Shown here: positions 28,601 to 37,940 of the stretch, piece by piece
Layout of the letters: every line of letters starts with the position of its first letter
Position numbering within the stretch: the first letter of the stretch is position 1
Source: Bradyrhizobium sp. CCBAU 53351
GTDB taxonomy: Bacteria > Pseudomonadota > Alphaproteobacteria > Rhizobiales > Xanthobacteraceae
Length of the DNA stretch: 64,000 nucleotides
Reading direction: 5' to 3'
NCBI RefSeq assembly: GCF_015291745.1
Contig: NZ_CP030059.1
Location: forward strand, 7,157,501 to 7,221,500
The notes under the pieces: model-generated
Told to the model about the DNA's origin: nothing
Seen by the model: only the letters and a program-made list of their open reading frames with translations
Database searches by the model: none
Position numbers and translations under genes: made by a program

Positions 28601-29755
28601 GTGCACCAGGGACGTGTCGTTTTCGGCGCGATCGAGGAGGTCGTGTTCGGCCATCCCTCAGCCGGCGCCATTGTCGCGCAGATGGACCGGCTGGGAACGC
28701 GCCGCGCCTTCCTGATGGTCTCGGGCACGCTCAACCGCCAGACCGACGAAATCCAGACAATCAAGCAGGCGCTGGGCTCCCGCTGCGCCGGGCTGTTCGA
28801 CGCCATGCCGGCGCATACGCCGCGCGAGGCGGTGATTGCAGCCACAAATGCAGCCCGCGAGGCTGGAGCTGATCTGATCGTCACCGTCGGCGGCGGCTCG
28901 ATCACCGACGGCGCCAAGGCGGTGCAGCTTTGCCTCGCCAATGGCATCACCGACATCGACGGCATCGAGCGCATCCGCGTCCGCAAGGGCGTCGCGCCCG
29001 AGATGATCGCCCCTCACGTGCGGCAGATCAGCGTGCCGACCACGATCGCCGGGGGCGAGTTCAGCGCGATCGCCGGCGTCACCGACCGCAGCACGAATGT
29101 GAAGCAGATGCTACGGCATCCGCTGACGGTACCGCGTGCCACCATCCTCGACCCTGCCATTACCGTCCACACGCCGGAATGGCTGTTCCTGTCGACCGGC
29201 ATCCGCGCCATCGACCATTGCGTCGAGGCGATCTGCTCGCATGAGACGCATCCCTATGCCGACGCGCAATCGGTCAAGGGGCTCGCCATGCTCGCCGACG
29301 CGCTGCCGCGGGTGAAGGCGGACCCTTCCGACCTCGACGCGCGGATGGACGCGCAGATCGGCACCTGGCTGTCGATGGGCGCCCTTGCCGCCGGCGTGCC
29401 GATGGGCGCGAGCCACGGCATCGGCTATGTGCTCGGCGCGGCCTTCGACGTGCCGCACGGCTACACCTCCTGCATCATGCTGCCGGCGGTGATGCGCTGG
29501 AATGCGCAGGCCAATGCCGAGCGGCAGATGATCGTCGCCGCCGCCATGGGCTTTCCCGGTCACAACGCCGCCGACGTGCTCGACGCCTTCATCCGCTCGC
29601 TCGGCATGCCGCGCAGACTCGCCGAGGTGCATGTGTCGTCCGAGCATTTCGAGACGATCGCCGAGCAGGCGATGCGCACGCCCTGGGTGCCGCGCAATCC
29701 GCGCAAGATCGAAGGCCCGGCGCAGGTGCGCGAACTCCTGCTTCTCGCCGCATGA
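28601..29755 (+). CDS. Iron-containing alcohol dehydrogenase, maleylacetate reductase-like
   Basis: From the GTG at 28601, with GGGAGGA at 28589-28595 in front, the product is 384 residues. The dinucleotide domain has TVGGGSITDGAKAV and SVPTTIAGGEFSAIAG. The metal-binding half has GIRAIDHCVEAICSHE and SHGIGYVLGAAFDVPHG, whose histidines with an upstream aspartate bind iron or zinc. It is an NAD(P)-linked oxidoreductase; the branch resembles maleylacetate reductases, which end ring-cleavage pathways, but other aldehyde or keto-acid substrates are possible. An acyl-CoA ligase gene follows after 17 bases, suggesting a catabolic pair. An in-frame ATG at 28532 is a less likely start. Confidence 0.88.
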   Translation: MHQGRVVFGAIEEVVFGHPSAGAIVAQMDRLGTRRAFLMVSGTLNRQTDEIQTIKQALGSRCAGLFDAMPAHTPREAVIAATNAAREAGADLIVTVGGGSITDGAKAVQLCLANGITDIDGIERIRVRKGVAPEMIAPHVRQISVPTTIAGGEFSAIAGVTDRSTNVKQMLRHPLTVPRATILDPAITVHTPEWLFLSTGIRAIDHCVEAICSHETHPYADAQSVKGLAMLADALPRVKADPSDLDARMDAQIGTWLSMGALAAGVPMGASHGIGYVLGAAFDVPHGYTSCIMLPAVMRWNAQANAERQMIVAAAMGFPGHNAADVLDAFIRSLGMPRRLAEVHVSSEHFETIAEQAMRTPWVPRNPRKIEGPAQVRELLLLAA

Positions 29756-29772
29756 TCTGAACCGGAGGATCG

Positions 29773-31323
29773 ATGTACACAGGTACACACGCCCGCCTGC
29801 GCCCGCTGCAGCCCGCCTTCATCATGGCGTCCACCGGCGAGGCCGTCACCTATCGCGAGCTGGAGGCGCGCAGCAACCGGCTGGCGCATCTGTTCCGCAA
29901 GCACGGCTTGAGGCGGCTCGACCATTATTCGATCTTCATGGAGAACAATTCGCGTTACCTGGAGGCCTGCGGCGCGGGCGAGCGCTCCGGGCTGTACTAC
30001 ACCTGCATCAACTCCTTCCTGACGCCGGGCGAGCTCGCCTATCTGCTGGTCAACAGCCAGTCGAAGATCCTGATCACGTCGGTGGCCAAGCTCGACATCG
30101 CGCGCGAGGCGATCCAGGCCTGCCCCGATATCAAGCTCTGCATCGTCGCCGATGGTCCCGGCGAGAGCGAGCGCATCGTCGGCCTTGCGGAGGTGACCGC
30201 TGGTCTGCCGGCGACGCCGATCGCCGACGAATGGCTCGGCACCGCCATGCTCTATTCGTCCGGCACGACCGGGCGGCCGAAAGGCATCCTGCGACCGCTG
30301 CCGGAGGAGCCGCCGAAGCATAATCTGCAGCTGTTCGATTTCCTGACCAAGCTCTGGCACTACCGTGAGGGCATGGTCTATCTCTCGCCGGCCCCGCTCT
30401 ATCATTCCGCGCCGCAAGCTGCCGTGAACCTCACGATCCGCATGGGCGGCACCGTGATCATCATGGAGAGTTTCGATCCCGAGCGCTATCTCGAGCTGGT
30501 CCAACGATGGGGCATCACGCACACCCAGCTGGTGCCGACGATGTTCTCGCGCATGCTGAAGCTGCCGGAAGAGGTGCGAAAGCGCTACGACCTGTCCTCG
30601 CTCGAGATCGCGATCCACGCCGCCGCGCCGTGCCCTGCTCTGGTCAAGGACGACATGATCAAATGGTGGGGACCCATCATTCACGAATATTACGGCGCAA
30701 CCGAAGGCCTCGGCTTCACCGCCTGCAACAGCGAGGAATGGCTCGCGCATCGCGGCACCGTCGGCAAGGTGCTGCTCGGCGATCTCCACATCCTCGACGA
30801 GAACATGCGGGCGTGCCCGACCGGGACGCCGGGCCAAGTCTGGTTCAAGACGGGATCGCCGTTCGAATATTTCAACGACCTTGAGAAGACCAGGGAGGCG
30901 CGCTCGGTCGACGGCAGCATGAGCACGGTCGGGGATGTCGGCTATGTCGACAAAGACCGCTTCCTGTATTTGACTGACCGGGCGACCTTCATGATCATTT
31001 CCGGCGGGGTGAACATCTACCCGCAGGAATGCGAGAACCTGCTGATCACCCATCCGAAGGTCGCCGATGCCGCCGTATTCGGCGTACCCAATCCCGATCT
31101 CGGCGAAGAGGTGAAGGCGGTGGTGCAGCCGATGCCCGGCGTCGTGCCGGACGCGGCGCTGGCCGAAGAGCTGATCGCGTTCTGCGCGAAATCGCTGTCG
31201 CGGCAGAAGGTGCCGCGCTCGGTCGATTTCGAGAAGGAATTGCCGCGGCTGCCGACCGGGAAGCTCTACAAGCGCCTGCTGCGGGATCGGTACTGGGGAA
31301 ACAAGGCGTCAAGGATCGTGTGA
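29773..31323 (+). CDS. AMP-dependent acyl-CoA synthetase/ligase
   Basis: A 516-residue adenylate-forming enzyme that activates a carboxylic acid to its CoA thioester. Motifs in order: MLYSSGTTGRPKGIL (P-loop, near residue 160), IHEYYGATEGLGF (A5), VGDVGYVDKDRFLYLTDRA (A7/A8 hinge) and PRLPTGKLYKRLLRDRY with the catalytic lysine (A10). There is no transmembrane segment. A GGAGG site precedes the ATG. It lies directly after the iron dehydrogenase gene and before the dipeptide-type ABC operon. The substrate is unknown; fatty or aromatic acids are equally possible. Confidence 0.93.
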   Translation: MYTGTHARLRPLQPAFIMASTGEAVTYRELEARSNRLAHLFRKHGLRRLDHYSIFMENNSRYLEACGAGERSGLYYTCINSFLTPGELAYLLVNSQSKILITSVAKLDIAREAIQACPDIKLCIVADGPGESERIVGLAEVTAGLPATPIADEWLGTAMLYSSGTTGRPKGILRPLPEEPPKHNLQLFDFLTKLWHYREGMVYLSPAPLYHSAPQAAVNLTIRMGGTVIIMESFDPERYLELVQRWGITHTQLVPTMFSRMLKLPEEVRKRYDLSSLEIAIHAAAPCPALVKDDMIKWWGPIIHEYYGATEGLGFTACNSEEWLAHRGTVGKVLLGDLHILDENMRACPTGTPGQVWFKTGSPFEYFNDLEKTREARSVDGSMSTVGDVGYVDKDRFLYLTDRATFMIISGGVNIYPQECENLLITHPKVADAAVFGVPNPDLGEEVKAVVQPMPGVVPDAALAEELIAFCAKSLSRQKVPRSVDFEKELPRLPTGKLYKRLLRDRYWGNKASRIV

Positions 31324-31400
31324 GGGCACGGCTCCACTCGCTGTCGTCCCGGCGCGCAACTACTGAACGCAGCACAGGCCCCATCTCTTCGCACCTGCAC

Positions 31401-31415
31401 TCTCACATTGTGAGA
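31401..31415. promoter_or_regulatory. Perfect palindrome, candidate operator of the ABC importer operon
   Basis: TCTCACATTGTGAGA is a perfect 15-base palindrome (seven-base arms around one T). It lies 134 bases before the binding-protein start at 31549, in a gap otherwise without clear structure. It is the size of an operator for a dimeric repressor or activator. No regulator gene is adjacent, so the protein is unknown. Confidence 0.4.
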
Positions 31416-31548
31416 TATGAACCCCTGCGGCTTCCGTCATCCGAATTGTCGAGGCGGCATGCGGCGCTATCGGGGTTGCCTCGCTCGGCTTGCGTGCTAT
31501 CGTCAGGTCAAACAGGCCGCAAAAGGCCGATGTCCAGGGAGGATGAGC

Positions 31549-33147
31549 ATGCGGAGCGTGTGGGCGCTCGCCGTAACGGCGGCGCTATCTGTGCTGACAA
31601 CCTCAACCACCACGCTCGCCGGCGAGCCCAAGCAGGGCGGAACCTTGCGGATGTATCACCGCGACAGTCCGGCCAACGCCTCGATCCTCGAAGGCGCGAC
31701 CTATTCGGTCAACGTGCCGTTCATGGGGGTCTTCAACAATCTCGTCATCTACGACCAGCACATCGCGCAGAACAGTCCTGACACCCTCAGGCCCGAGCTC
31801 GCCGAAAGCTGGTCCTGGAGCGGCGACAACAAGAAGCTGACATTCAAGCTGCGCCAGGGCGTCAAATGGCACGACGGCAAGCCGTTCACGTCGGCCGACG
31901 TCAAATGCAGCTTCGATCTCTTGATGGGCAAATCGCAGCAGAAGCTGCGGCAGAACCCGCGCAAGGCCTGGTACAACGAAGTCAATGAGATCACGACGAA
32001 TGGCGATTTCGAGGTCTCCTTCGACCTGAAGCGGCCGCAACCCTCGCTGCTGGCGATGCTCGCGTCCGGCTATACGCCGGTCTATCCCTGCCACGTCTCT
32101 CCGGCGGACATGCGCACCCATCCGATCGGGACCGGGCCGTTCAAATTCGTCGAGTTCAAGGCCAATGAATCGATCAAGCTGACGCGAAATCCTGACTATT
32201 GGAAGAAGGGCCTGCCTTATCTCGACGGCGTCGAGTACACCATCATCACGAACCGCTCGACCGCGATCCTCGCTTTCGTCGCCGGCAAGTTCGACATGAC
32301 ATTCCCGACGCACATCACGATTCCGCTCTTGAAGGACATCAAGTCGCAGGCCCCGAACGCGACCTGCGTCGTCGAGCCGACCAATGTCTCGACCAACATC
32401 ATCGTCAACTCGACGTCCGCGCCGTTCGACAACATCGATATTCGCCGGGCGGTGTCCCTTGCGCTCGACCGCAAAGCCTTCATCGACATCCTGTTCGAAG
32501 GCCAGGCCGATATCGGCGGCACCATGCTGCCGCCGCCTCAAGGCATCTGGGGCATGCCGAAGGACAGGCTGGAGACCATTCCGGGCTACGGCCAGGACGT
32601 GAAGGCGAACCGCGAGGAGGCGAAGAAGCTGATGCAGAAGGCGGGCTACGGCCCCGACAAGCATCTTGCGGTGAAAGTCTCGACCCGCAATCTCGCGGAA
32701 TATCGCGACCCCGCCGTGATCCTGATCGACCAGCTCAAGAGCATCTACATCGACGGCGAGCTCGACGTCGTGGAAACCGCGAACTGGTTCCCGAAAGTCG
32801 CGCGCAAGGACTACATGCTCGGCCTCAATCTGACCGGCAACTCCGTCGACGATCCCGACCAGTCCTTCTACGAGAACTATTCCTGCGGCTCCGAGCGGAA
32901 CTACACCAATTACTGCAACAAGGAGATCGAGAAGCTGTTCGACGTCCAATCGCAGGAGATCGACATCGCCAAGCGCAAGCCGCTGGTGTGGGAGATCGAC
33001 AAGAAGCTGCAGGAGGATGTCGCCCGCCCGATCATCTTCCACGCGCGGGCCGGCACGTGCTGGCAGCCTTACGTCAAGGGCGTCACGATCATGTCGAACA
33101 GCTCCTATAACGGCTTTCGCTACGAGGATGTGTGGCTCGACAAGTAG
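31549..33147 (+). CDS. Peptide/nickel-type ABC substrate-binding protein (SBP family 5)
   Basis: The product is 532 residues with a signal peptide (VWALAVTAALSVLTTSTTT) and the family-5 hallmarks GGTLRMYHRDSPANAS, LAESWSWSGDNKKLTFKLRQ, GVKWHDGKPFTSADVKCSFD and GTGPFKFVEF. Such proteins bind peptides, nickel complexes, glycosides or opines. AGGGAGG (31536-31542) lies six bases before the ATG at 31549, better spaced than the ATG at 31543. It is the first gene of a complete five-gene importer and sits 40 bases before the first permease gene. The position after a dehydrogenase and a CoA ligase suggests a carbon source rather than plain peptides. Confidence 0.93.
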   Translation: MRSVWALAVTAALSVLTTSTTTLAGEPKQGGTLRMYHRDSPANASILEGATYSVNVPFMGVFNNLVIYDQHIAQNSPDTLRPELAESWSWSGDNKKLTFKLRQGVKWHDGKPFTSADVKCSFDLLMGKSQQKLRQNPRKAWYNEVNEITTNGDFEVSFDLKRPQPSLLAMLASGYTPVYPCHVSPADMRTHPIGTGPFKFVEFKANESIKLTRNPDYWKKGLPYLDGVEYTIITNRSTAILAFVAGKFDMTFPTHITIPLLKDIKSQAPNATCVVEPTNVSTNIIVNSTSAPFDNIDIRRAVSLALDRKAFIDILFEGQADIGGTMLPPPQGIWGMPKDRLETIPGYGQDVKANREEAKKLMQKAGYGPDKHLAVKVSTRNLAEYRDPAVILIDQLKSIYIDGELDVVETANWFPKVARKDYMLGLNLTGNSVDDPDQSFYENYSCGSERNYTNYCNKEIEKLFDVQSQEIDIAKRKPLVWEIDKKLQEDVARPIIFHARAGTCWQPYVKGVTIMSNSSYNGFRYEDVWLDK

Positions 33148-33187
33148 CACGCCTGGCTGAAGATTAACGGCTCGCGGAGGGCGAAGG

Positions 33188-34135
33188 ATGTTTGCCTATC
33201 TGGTGCGACGCCTCTTCCTGATGCTCGTGACCCTGTTCGGGATCTCGGTCGTCATCTTCGTTCTGCTGCGCATCGTGCCCGGCAACATCGTCGACATCCT
33301 GTTCGCCGCGGCCGGCTATGTCGATCCCGCCGACAAGGCCAATCTGGAGAAGGAGCTCGGCATCGACCAGCCGATGATCGTGCAATATTGGCACTGGATC
33401 AGCGGTTTTCTGCGCGGCGATCTCGGCTATTCCTATGTTTCCGAGAAGCCGGCGCTGCAGGAAATCCTGCCGCGGATCCCGATCACGGCCAAGCTGGCTG
33501 GCCTCGCGCTGCTGTTCTCGGCCTCGATCGGGATTCCGCTGGGCGTCATCAGCGCCGTCAAGCAGGGCACGCGGCTTGATTACGCCCTGCGCGTGGTGAG
33601 CCTGAGCGGATTGTCGCTGCCCTCGTTCTGGCTCGGCCTGCTCATCCTCACCGCGGCGGTCGCGATGTTCGGCCAGATACCGATCTTCAATCCAAACCCG
33701 AAGACCTGGCTCGAGGCGTTCGCGACCTACGCCGTGCCGGCCGCCGCCGTCGGCTTCCGCAGCGCGGCGCTGACCATGCGCATCACGCGGTCCTCGATGC
33801 TGGAGGTGCTGCGGCAGGATTACATCCGCACCGCGCGCGCCAAGGGTGCCTCCGAGACGGCCGTGAACTATCAGCACGCGCTGAAGAACGCGATCCTGCC
33901 CGTCATCACCGTGATCGGCATCGAGGCGGCGTTCCTGATCGGCGGCCTGATCGTCACCGAAACGGTGTTCAACATCCCCGGCGTCGCGCGCTTCCTGGTC
34001 GAGGCGATCCGCTGGCGCGACTATCCGATCGTGCAGAACCTGGTGATGCTCATCGCCGTGGTCGTGGTGGTCGCGAATTTCATCGTCGACATGCTCTACG
34101 CGGTGTTCGACCCGCGGATCAGGTACACGGATTAG
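33188..34135 (+). CDS. ABC permease, DppB/OppB type
   Basis: A 315-residue inner-membrane permease. It starts with the typical MFAYLVRRLFLMLVTLFGIS helix, then a periplasmic region (IVPGNIVDILF, ELGIDQPMIVQYW). The core helices include the coupling loop YIRTARAKGASETAV, the EAA motif that docks the ATPase. It ends TVFNIPGVARFLVEAIRWRD followed by a last helix and DPRIRY, as in DppB. GGAGGGCGA precedes the ATG. Confidence 0.95.
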   Translation: MFAYLVRRLFLMLVTLFGISVVIFVLLRIVPGNIVDILFAAAGYVDPADKANLEKELGIDQPMIVQYWHWISGFLRGDLGYSYVSEKPALQEILPRIPITAKLAGLALLFSASIGIPLGVISAVKQGTRLDYALRVVSLSGLSLPSFWLGLLILTAAVAMFGQIPIFNPNPKTWLEAFATYAVPAAAVGFRSAALTMRITRSSMLEVLRQDYIRTARAKGASETAVNYQHALKNAILPVITVIGIEAAFLIGGLIVTETVFNIPGVARFLVEAIRWRDYPIVQNLVMLIAVVVVVANFIVDMLYAVFDPRIRYTD

Positions 34136-34144
34136 GAGAGCTGT

Positions 34145-35038
34145 TTGGCCGCAATCGACTACGATCTCGAACTACGGCGCGCCGGCGCGCATGCCACCGG
34201 TGGATGGCGGCGCGTGCTGTTTTTGGCGCAGCGGCACGTGCTTGGCGCGGCCGGGCTCATCATCATGGGTGTGTTCGTGTTCACCGCGATCTTTGCCGAC
34301 TTCATCGCGCGCTACGACCCACTGACCGTCGATTCCGCCAGCGCGCTCGCCCGCCCGAGCTGGGCGCACTGGATGGGGACCGATTCCTTCGGCCGCGACG
34401 TGTTCAGCCGCATCATCCACGGCGCGCGGATCTCGCTCGCCGTCGGCATCGGCTCGACCGCCCTCGGCGGCACGATCGGCGTGATCGTCGGGCTGACGTC
34501 GGGCTATCTGTCCGGCTGGGTCGATCTCGTCTTCCAGCGCGTCTCCGACGTGCTTCAGGCGCTGCCGCTGCTGGTGCTGGCCCTGATCATGACGGCGGCA
34601 CTCGGTCCGTCCCTGCCGAACGTCATCATCGCCATCGCCATTCCGCTGATCCCGACGGTGTCACGCGTGATCCGGGCCAACACGCTGGCGCTGCGGGAGC
34701 TGCCCTTCGTCGAGGCCGCCAAGTCGATCGGCATGAGCGAGGTGCGGATTGCGCTCCGCCACGTGCTGCCGAACACGCTGGCCCCGCTGATCGTGCTCGC
34801 AACCGCCCAGCTCGGCTCGACCATCCTGACCGAGGCCTCGCTGTCCTTCCTCGGTCTCGGCATTCCCGAGCCTTATCCGTCATGGGGCCGCATGCTGTCG
34901 GAGTCCGCCGCCGAATATGTCCGCACGGCGCCGTGGCTGGTGATCTTCCCGGGCATCGCCATCAGCCTCGCCGTGTTCGGCGCCAATCTGTTCGGCGACG
35001 CGCTGCGCGATATTCTCGATCCGAGGCAACGCGGCTGA
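34145..35038 (+). CDS. ABC permease, DppC/OppC type
   Basis: A 297-residue permease that pairs with the preceding one. It starts at TTG 34145 after a GGAGAG site and has an initial helix (AAGLIIMGVFVFTAIFADF) and the DppC hallmarks HWMGTDSFGRDVFSRIIHGA and YLSGWVDLVFQRVSDVL. The EAA loop reads FVEAAKSIGMSEVRIALRHV, and it ends FGDALRDILDPRQRG. Its TGA overlaps the ATPase start (TGATG), so translation is coupled. Confidence 0.95.
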   Translation: MAAIDYDLELRRAGAHATGGWRRVLFLAQRHVLGAAGLIIMGVFVFTAIFADFIARYDPLTVDSASALARPSWAHWMGTDSFGRDVFSRIIHGARISLAVGIGSTALGGTIGVIVGLTSGYLSGWVDLVFQRVSDVLQALPLLVLALIMTAALGPSLPNVIIAIAIPLIPTVSRVIRANTLALRELPFVEAAKSIGMSEVRIALRHVLPNTLAPLIVLATAQLGSTILTEASLSFLGLGIPEPYPSWGRMLSESAAEYVRTAPWLVIFPGIAISLAVFGANLFGDALRDILDPRQRG

Positions 35039-36045
35039 TGGCGGACAAATCCGATCTCGTGCTCGAGGTGAAGAACCTGAAGACGGTGTTCTTCACCAAC
35101 TCAGGGCTGTTCAAGGCGGTCGACGACGTCTCCTTCACCGTCAAGCGCGGCGAGACGCTGGCGATCGTCGGCGAATCCGGCTGCGGCAAGAGCGTCACCG
35201 CGCTCTCGCTGATGCGCCTGGTGCCCGACCCGCCCGGCCGCATCGTCGGCGGCTCCGTCACGCTCGAAGGCACCGATCTGCTGGCTCTGAATGAGGCGGA
35301 GATGCGCGCCGTCAGGGGCAACCGGATTTCCATGATCTTCCAGGAGCCGATGACCTCGCTCAATCCGGTGATGCGGATCGGGGACCAGATCGTCGAGGCC
35401 GTGCGGTTGCACCGGAACATCCCGGCCAGGGAGGCACAGACCATCGCCGTCGAGATGCTGCGCCTGGTGCGCATTCCCGAACCGGCGCGACGCGCGAAGG
35501 AATATCCGCATCAGCTGTCCGGCGGCATGCGCCAGCGCGCGATGATCGCGATGGCACTGGCCTGCCGGCCGGCGCTCTTGATCGCGGACGAGCCGACCAC
35601 CGCGCTCGACGTCACGATCCAGGCGCAGATCCTGGCGCTGATCCTCGACCTTCAGAAAGAGCTCGGCACCGGCCTCGTGCTGATCACGCATGATCTCGGC
35701 GTCGTCGCGCAGACCGCGCAGCGCGTGATCGTGATGTATGCGGGGCGGAAGGTCGAGGAAGCCAGCGTCGAGGCGCTGTTCGCCGCGCCGAAGCATCCCT
35801 ATACGCGCGGGTTGATGGCGTCGATTCCGGCGGTGCCGGCACCCGGCGTCGTCGCACCGGCGCGGCTCAACGAGATTCCCGGTACCGTGCCGTCACTGGT
35901 GCGGTTGCCGCAGGGCTGCGCTTTCGCGCCGCGCTGCAAGCTCGCGATCAAGCGCTGCGAGGCCGAATATCCGCCGCTGGCGGATTGGGGCGGCGGCCAT
36001 CTCGCGGCCTGCTGGCGCGCGGAAGAAGTCGCGGAGGTGGCATGA
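35038..36045 (+). CDS. ABC ATPase, DppD/OppD type
   Basis: A 335-residue ATPase with Walker [19 protein letters not shown]-loop [13 protein letters not shown], signature [16 protein letters not shown], Walker [15 protein letters not shown] and switch histidine in [13 protein letters not shown]. The C-terminal oligopeptide-transporter extension has the cysteine pattern [16 protein letters not shown], which in this family holds an iron-sulfur cluster. Start and stop both overlap the neighbouring genes by a few bases. Confidence 0.96.
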   Translation: MADKSDLVLEVKNLKTVFFTNSGLFKAVDDVSFTVKRGETLAIVGESGCGKSVTALSLMRLVPDPPGRIVGGSVTLEGTDLLALNEAEMRAVRGNRISMIFQEPMTSLNPVMRIGDQIVEAVRLHRNIPAREAQTIAVEMLRLVRIPEPARRAKEYPHQLSGGMRQRAMIAMALACRPALLIADEPTTALDVTIQAQILALILDLQKELGTGLVLITHDLGVVAQTAQRVIVMYAGRKVEEASVEALFAAPKHPYTRGLMASIPAVPAPGVVAPARLNEIPGTVPSLVRLPQGCAFAPRCKLAIKRCEAEYPPLADWGGGHLAACWRAEEVAEVA

Positions 36046-37037
36046 CCGAGGCACTGCTCGAGGTCACCGACCTCAAGAAATATTATCCGGTGCGCGCCGG
36101 CGTGCTGCGCCGACAGGTCGGCACCGTGCACTCGGTCGACGGCGTCTCGTTCTCCCTTCAGGCCGGCGAGACGCTCGGGCTGGTCGGCGAATCCGGCTGC
36201 GGCAAGTCGACGGTGGCGCGCAGCGTGCTGCGGCTGGTCGAGCCGACCTCAGGGCAGATCCGCCTCGACGGCGAGGACATCACGCATCTGTCCAAGGCGG
36301 CGCTGCGCCCGCACCGCCGCTCGATGCAGATCGTGTTCCAGGACCCGTTCGCATCGCTCAATCCGCGCATGACCGCCGGCGACATCGTCGGGGAGCCGCT
36401 CGCCGTGCACGGGCTCGCGAGCGGCAAGGACCTTGCAGCGCGGGTCGCAAAGCTGTTCGAGCAGGTGGGCTTGCGTCCCGACCAGATGCGCAACTTCCCG
36501 CATCAATTCTCCGGCGGCCAGCGCCAGCGCATCTGCATCGCGCGGGCGCTCGCGCTGGGGCCGCGCCTCATCGTCTGCGACGAGCCGGTCTCCGCGCTCG
36601 ACGTCTCTATCCAAGCGCAGGTGATCAATTTGTTGATCGACCTGCAGCGGCAGCACGGCTTCTCCTATCTCTTCATCGCGCACGACCTCGCCGTGGTCGC
36701 CCATATCAGCCACCGCGTCGCCGTGATGTATCTCGGCCGCATCGTGGAGATCGCCGACAAGGACGAGCTGTTCCGCAATCCCAGGCATCCCTACACGCAG
36801 GCCCTCCTCGCTTCCGTGCCGGTCGCCAATCCGCTGGCGAAGAAGCTTGCGCCGCTGGTCGACGGCGACGTGCCGAGCCCGGTCAATCCGCCGCCGGGCT
36901 GCGCGTTTCACACCCGCTGCCGGTTCGCGATGGACCGGTGCAAGATCGAGCGACCGGCGATGCTGGATGCCGGCGACGGGCATCAGGTGGCGTGTCTGCT
37001 CAACGACGGGACGGGTCGGAGCAACGCGACGCTGTAG
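36042..37037 (+). CDS. ABC ATPase, DppF/OppF type
   Basis: A 331-residue ATPase, last gene of the importer operon. It begins [20 protein letters not shown], with the insertion typical of DppF. It then shows Walker [19 protein letters not shown]-loop [14 protein letters not shown], signature [18 protein letters not shown], Walker [15 protein letters not shown] and switch [13 protein letters not shown]. The C-terminal extension carries [18 protein letters not shown], the second cysteine cluster site. Its ATG overlaps the upstream stop (ATGA at 36042-36045). Confidence 0.96.
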   Translation: MTEALLEVTDLKKYYPVRAGVLRRQVGTVHSVDGVSFSLQAGETLGLVGESGCGKSTVARSVLRLVEPTSGQIRLDGEDITHLSKAALRPHRRSMQIVFQDPFASLNPRMTAGDIVGEPLAVHGLASGKDLAARVAKLFEQVGLRPDQMRNFPHQFSGGQRQRICIARALALGPRLIVCDEPVSALDVSIQAQVINLLIDLQRQHGFSYLFIAHDLAVVAHISHRVAVMYLGRIVEIADKDELFRNPRHPYTQALLASVPVANPLAKKLAPLVDGDVPSPVNPPPGCAFHTRCRFAMDRCKIERPAMLDAGDGHQVACLLNDGTGRSNATL

Positions 37038-37043
37038 CCCTGT

Positions 37044-37115
37044 GGGGTGGATTAGCGTCAGCGTAACCCACCCCTTAGCCAACACGGAACGAAAAGTGGT
37101 GGGTTACGCCCTACG
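37044..37115. repeat. Interspersed GGGTTACGC-type palindrome
   Basis: GGGTGGATTAGCG leads to GCGTAACCCACCCC, and GTGGTGGGTTACGCCCTACG follows at 37096-37115. These segments are complementary and belong to the same family as the repeats at 43435-43523 and 61433-61520. It lies between two convergent genes and reaches into the stop codon region of the ceramidase-like gene. Confidence 0.75.
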
Positions 37116-37896
37116 CTTGCCGATCATGCGGCAACGCGCGGATCACCGGCCAGGCCGCCAGCGCGGCAGCCAGATGCTTGAGCGTGTGGCCCGAGACGAA
37201 GTGCCCTGTCGCTTCGAAAACGATCTCGTCACCCAGTTCGAAAAGCTTGGCGAGCACATAAAAGAAGATCACGCCGCCGAGCGGCACGCCGAGCGCGCCG
37301 GGTCGAGGACGCGTCAATGCCAGTCCCACGGCGAGCGCCATGCCGCCGAACTGCACGACCACCCACGGCGTGAGATTTTCGCGTGCCACCCAGGCAGCCA
37401 TCAGGCCCGCAATCATCATCAGGACCAGCACGGCTTCACCGGCACGCACGCTGATGCGCTCACCGGCCGCGATACCTAGAAAGCCCGCGAACGCGACCGC
37501 CATGCCAAGACGATCGGCGACGAGCCGCTGCGGCATGTCGGGATCCAGGTGATAAAAGCCTGAGACCAAGCACGTGAGGATCAATCCCACGAAGAACCAG
37601 CTTGCACCCACGGGGGCATCGTGGCGCGCGCGCAGTCGCTCCGAGCCCCAGACGGCCATCGCGAGAAACGCGAGGTTGCTGAGCGCGTCGCCGGCGTTGG
37701 GCACGCCGAGCCAAGTGCGAGTGTCGATGAAATGCGGGATGTGCCAGTTGGCGGCGGGCAGCGCCGGCGCGAAGAGCGTCACCAACGCCAGCGCCGAGAG
37801 TGCGCCGATCAGATATTTTTCGGATGGCTGCGGTGCGGCAAATGAGAATCGGCGGGTTAGAGCCCGTATTGCGGCGTGACCGTCGGCAGGGGACAT
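37111..37896 (-). CDS. Ceramidase-like integral membrane hydrolase (CREST family)
   Basis: From the ATG at 37896 the product is 261 residues with about seven hydrophobic segments. It shows the CREST/alkaline-ceramidase pattern: SNLAFLAMAVWG, then SGFYHLDPD with a Ser-xxx-His arrangement, RLVADRLGMAVAFAGF with the conserved Asp, and near the C-terminus SGHTLKHLAAALAAW with paired histidines. The Ser, Asp and three His form the zinc site in this superfamily. It may hydrolyse an amide-linked lipid in the membrane; the bacterial substrate is unknown. A longer frame to 37947 would start inside a palindromic operator and is unlikely. Twin palindromes lie just upstream. Confidence 0.85.
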   Translation of the reverse strand: MSPADGHAAIRALTRRFSFAAPQPSEKYLIGALSALALVTLFAPALPAANWHIPHFIDTRTWLGVPNAGDALSNLAFLAMAVWGSERLRARHDAPVGASWFFVGLILTCLVSGFYHLDPDMPQRLVADRLGMAVAFAGFLGIAAGERISVRAGEAVLVLMMIAGLMAAWVARENLTPWVVVQFGGMALAVGLALTRPRPGALGVPLGGVIFFYVLAKLFELGDEIVFEATGHFVSGHTLKHLAAALAAWPVIRALPHDRQA

Positions 37897-37908
37897 GTGA
37901 ATCTTGAA

Positions 37909-37923
37909 TTGAACAGTGTTCAA
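37909..37923. promoter_or_regulatory. Palindromic operator 1 upstream of the ceramidase-like gene
   Basis: TTGAACAGTGTTCAA is a perfect 15-base palindrome 12 bases upstream of the ATG at 37896. Its centre (37916) is 31 bases from the centre of a second copy, about three helical turns. Paired near-identical palindromes of this size are typical of TetR-family operators. No TetR gene is in the window. Confidence 0.6.
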
Positions 37924-37940
37924 TATTAGTAGACTCAACG

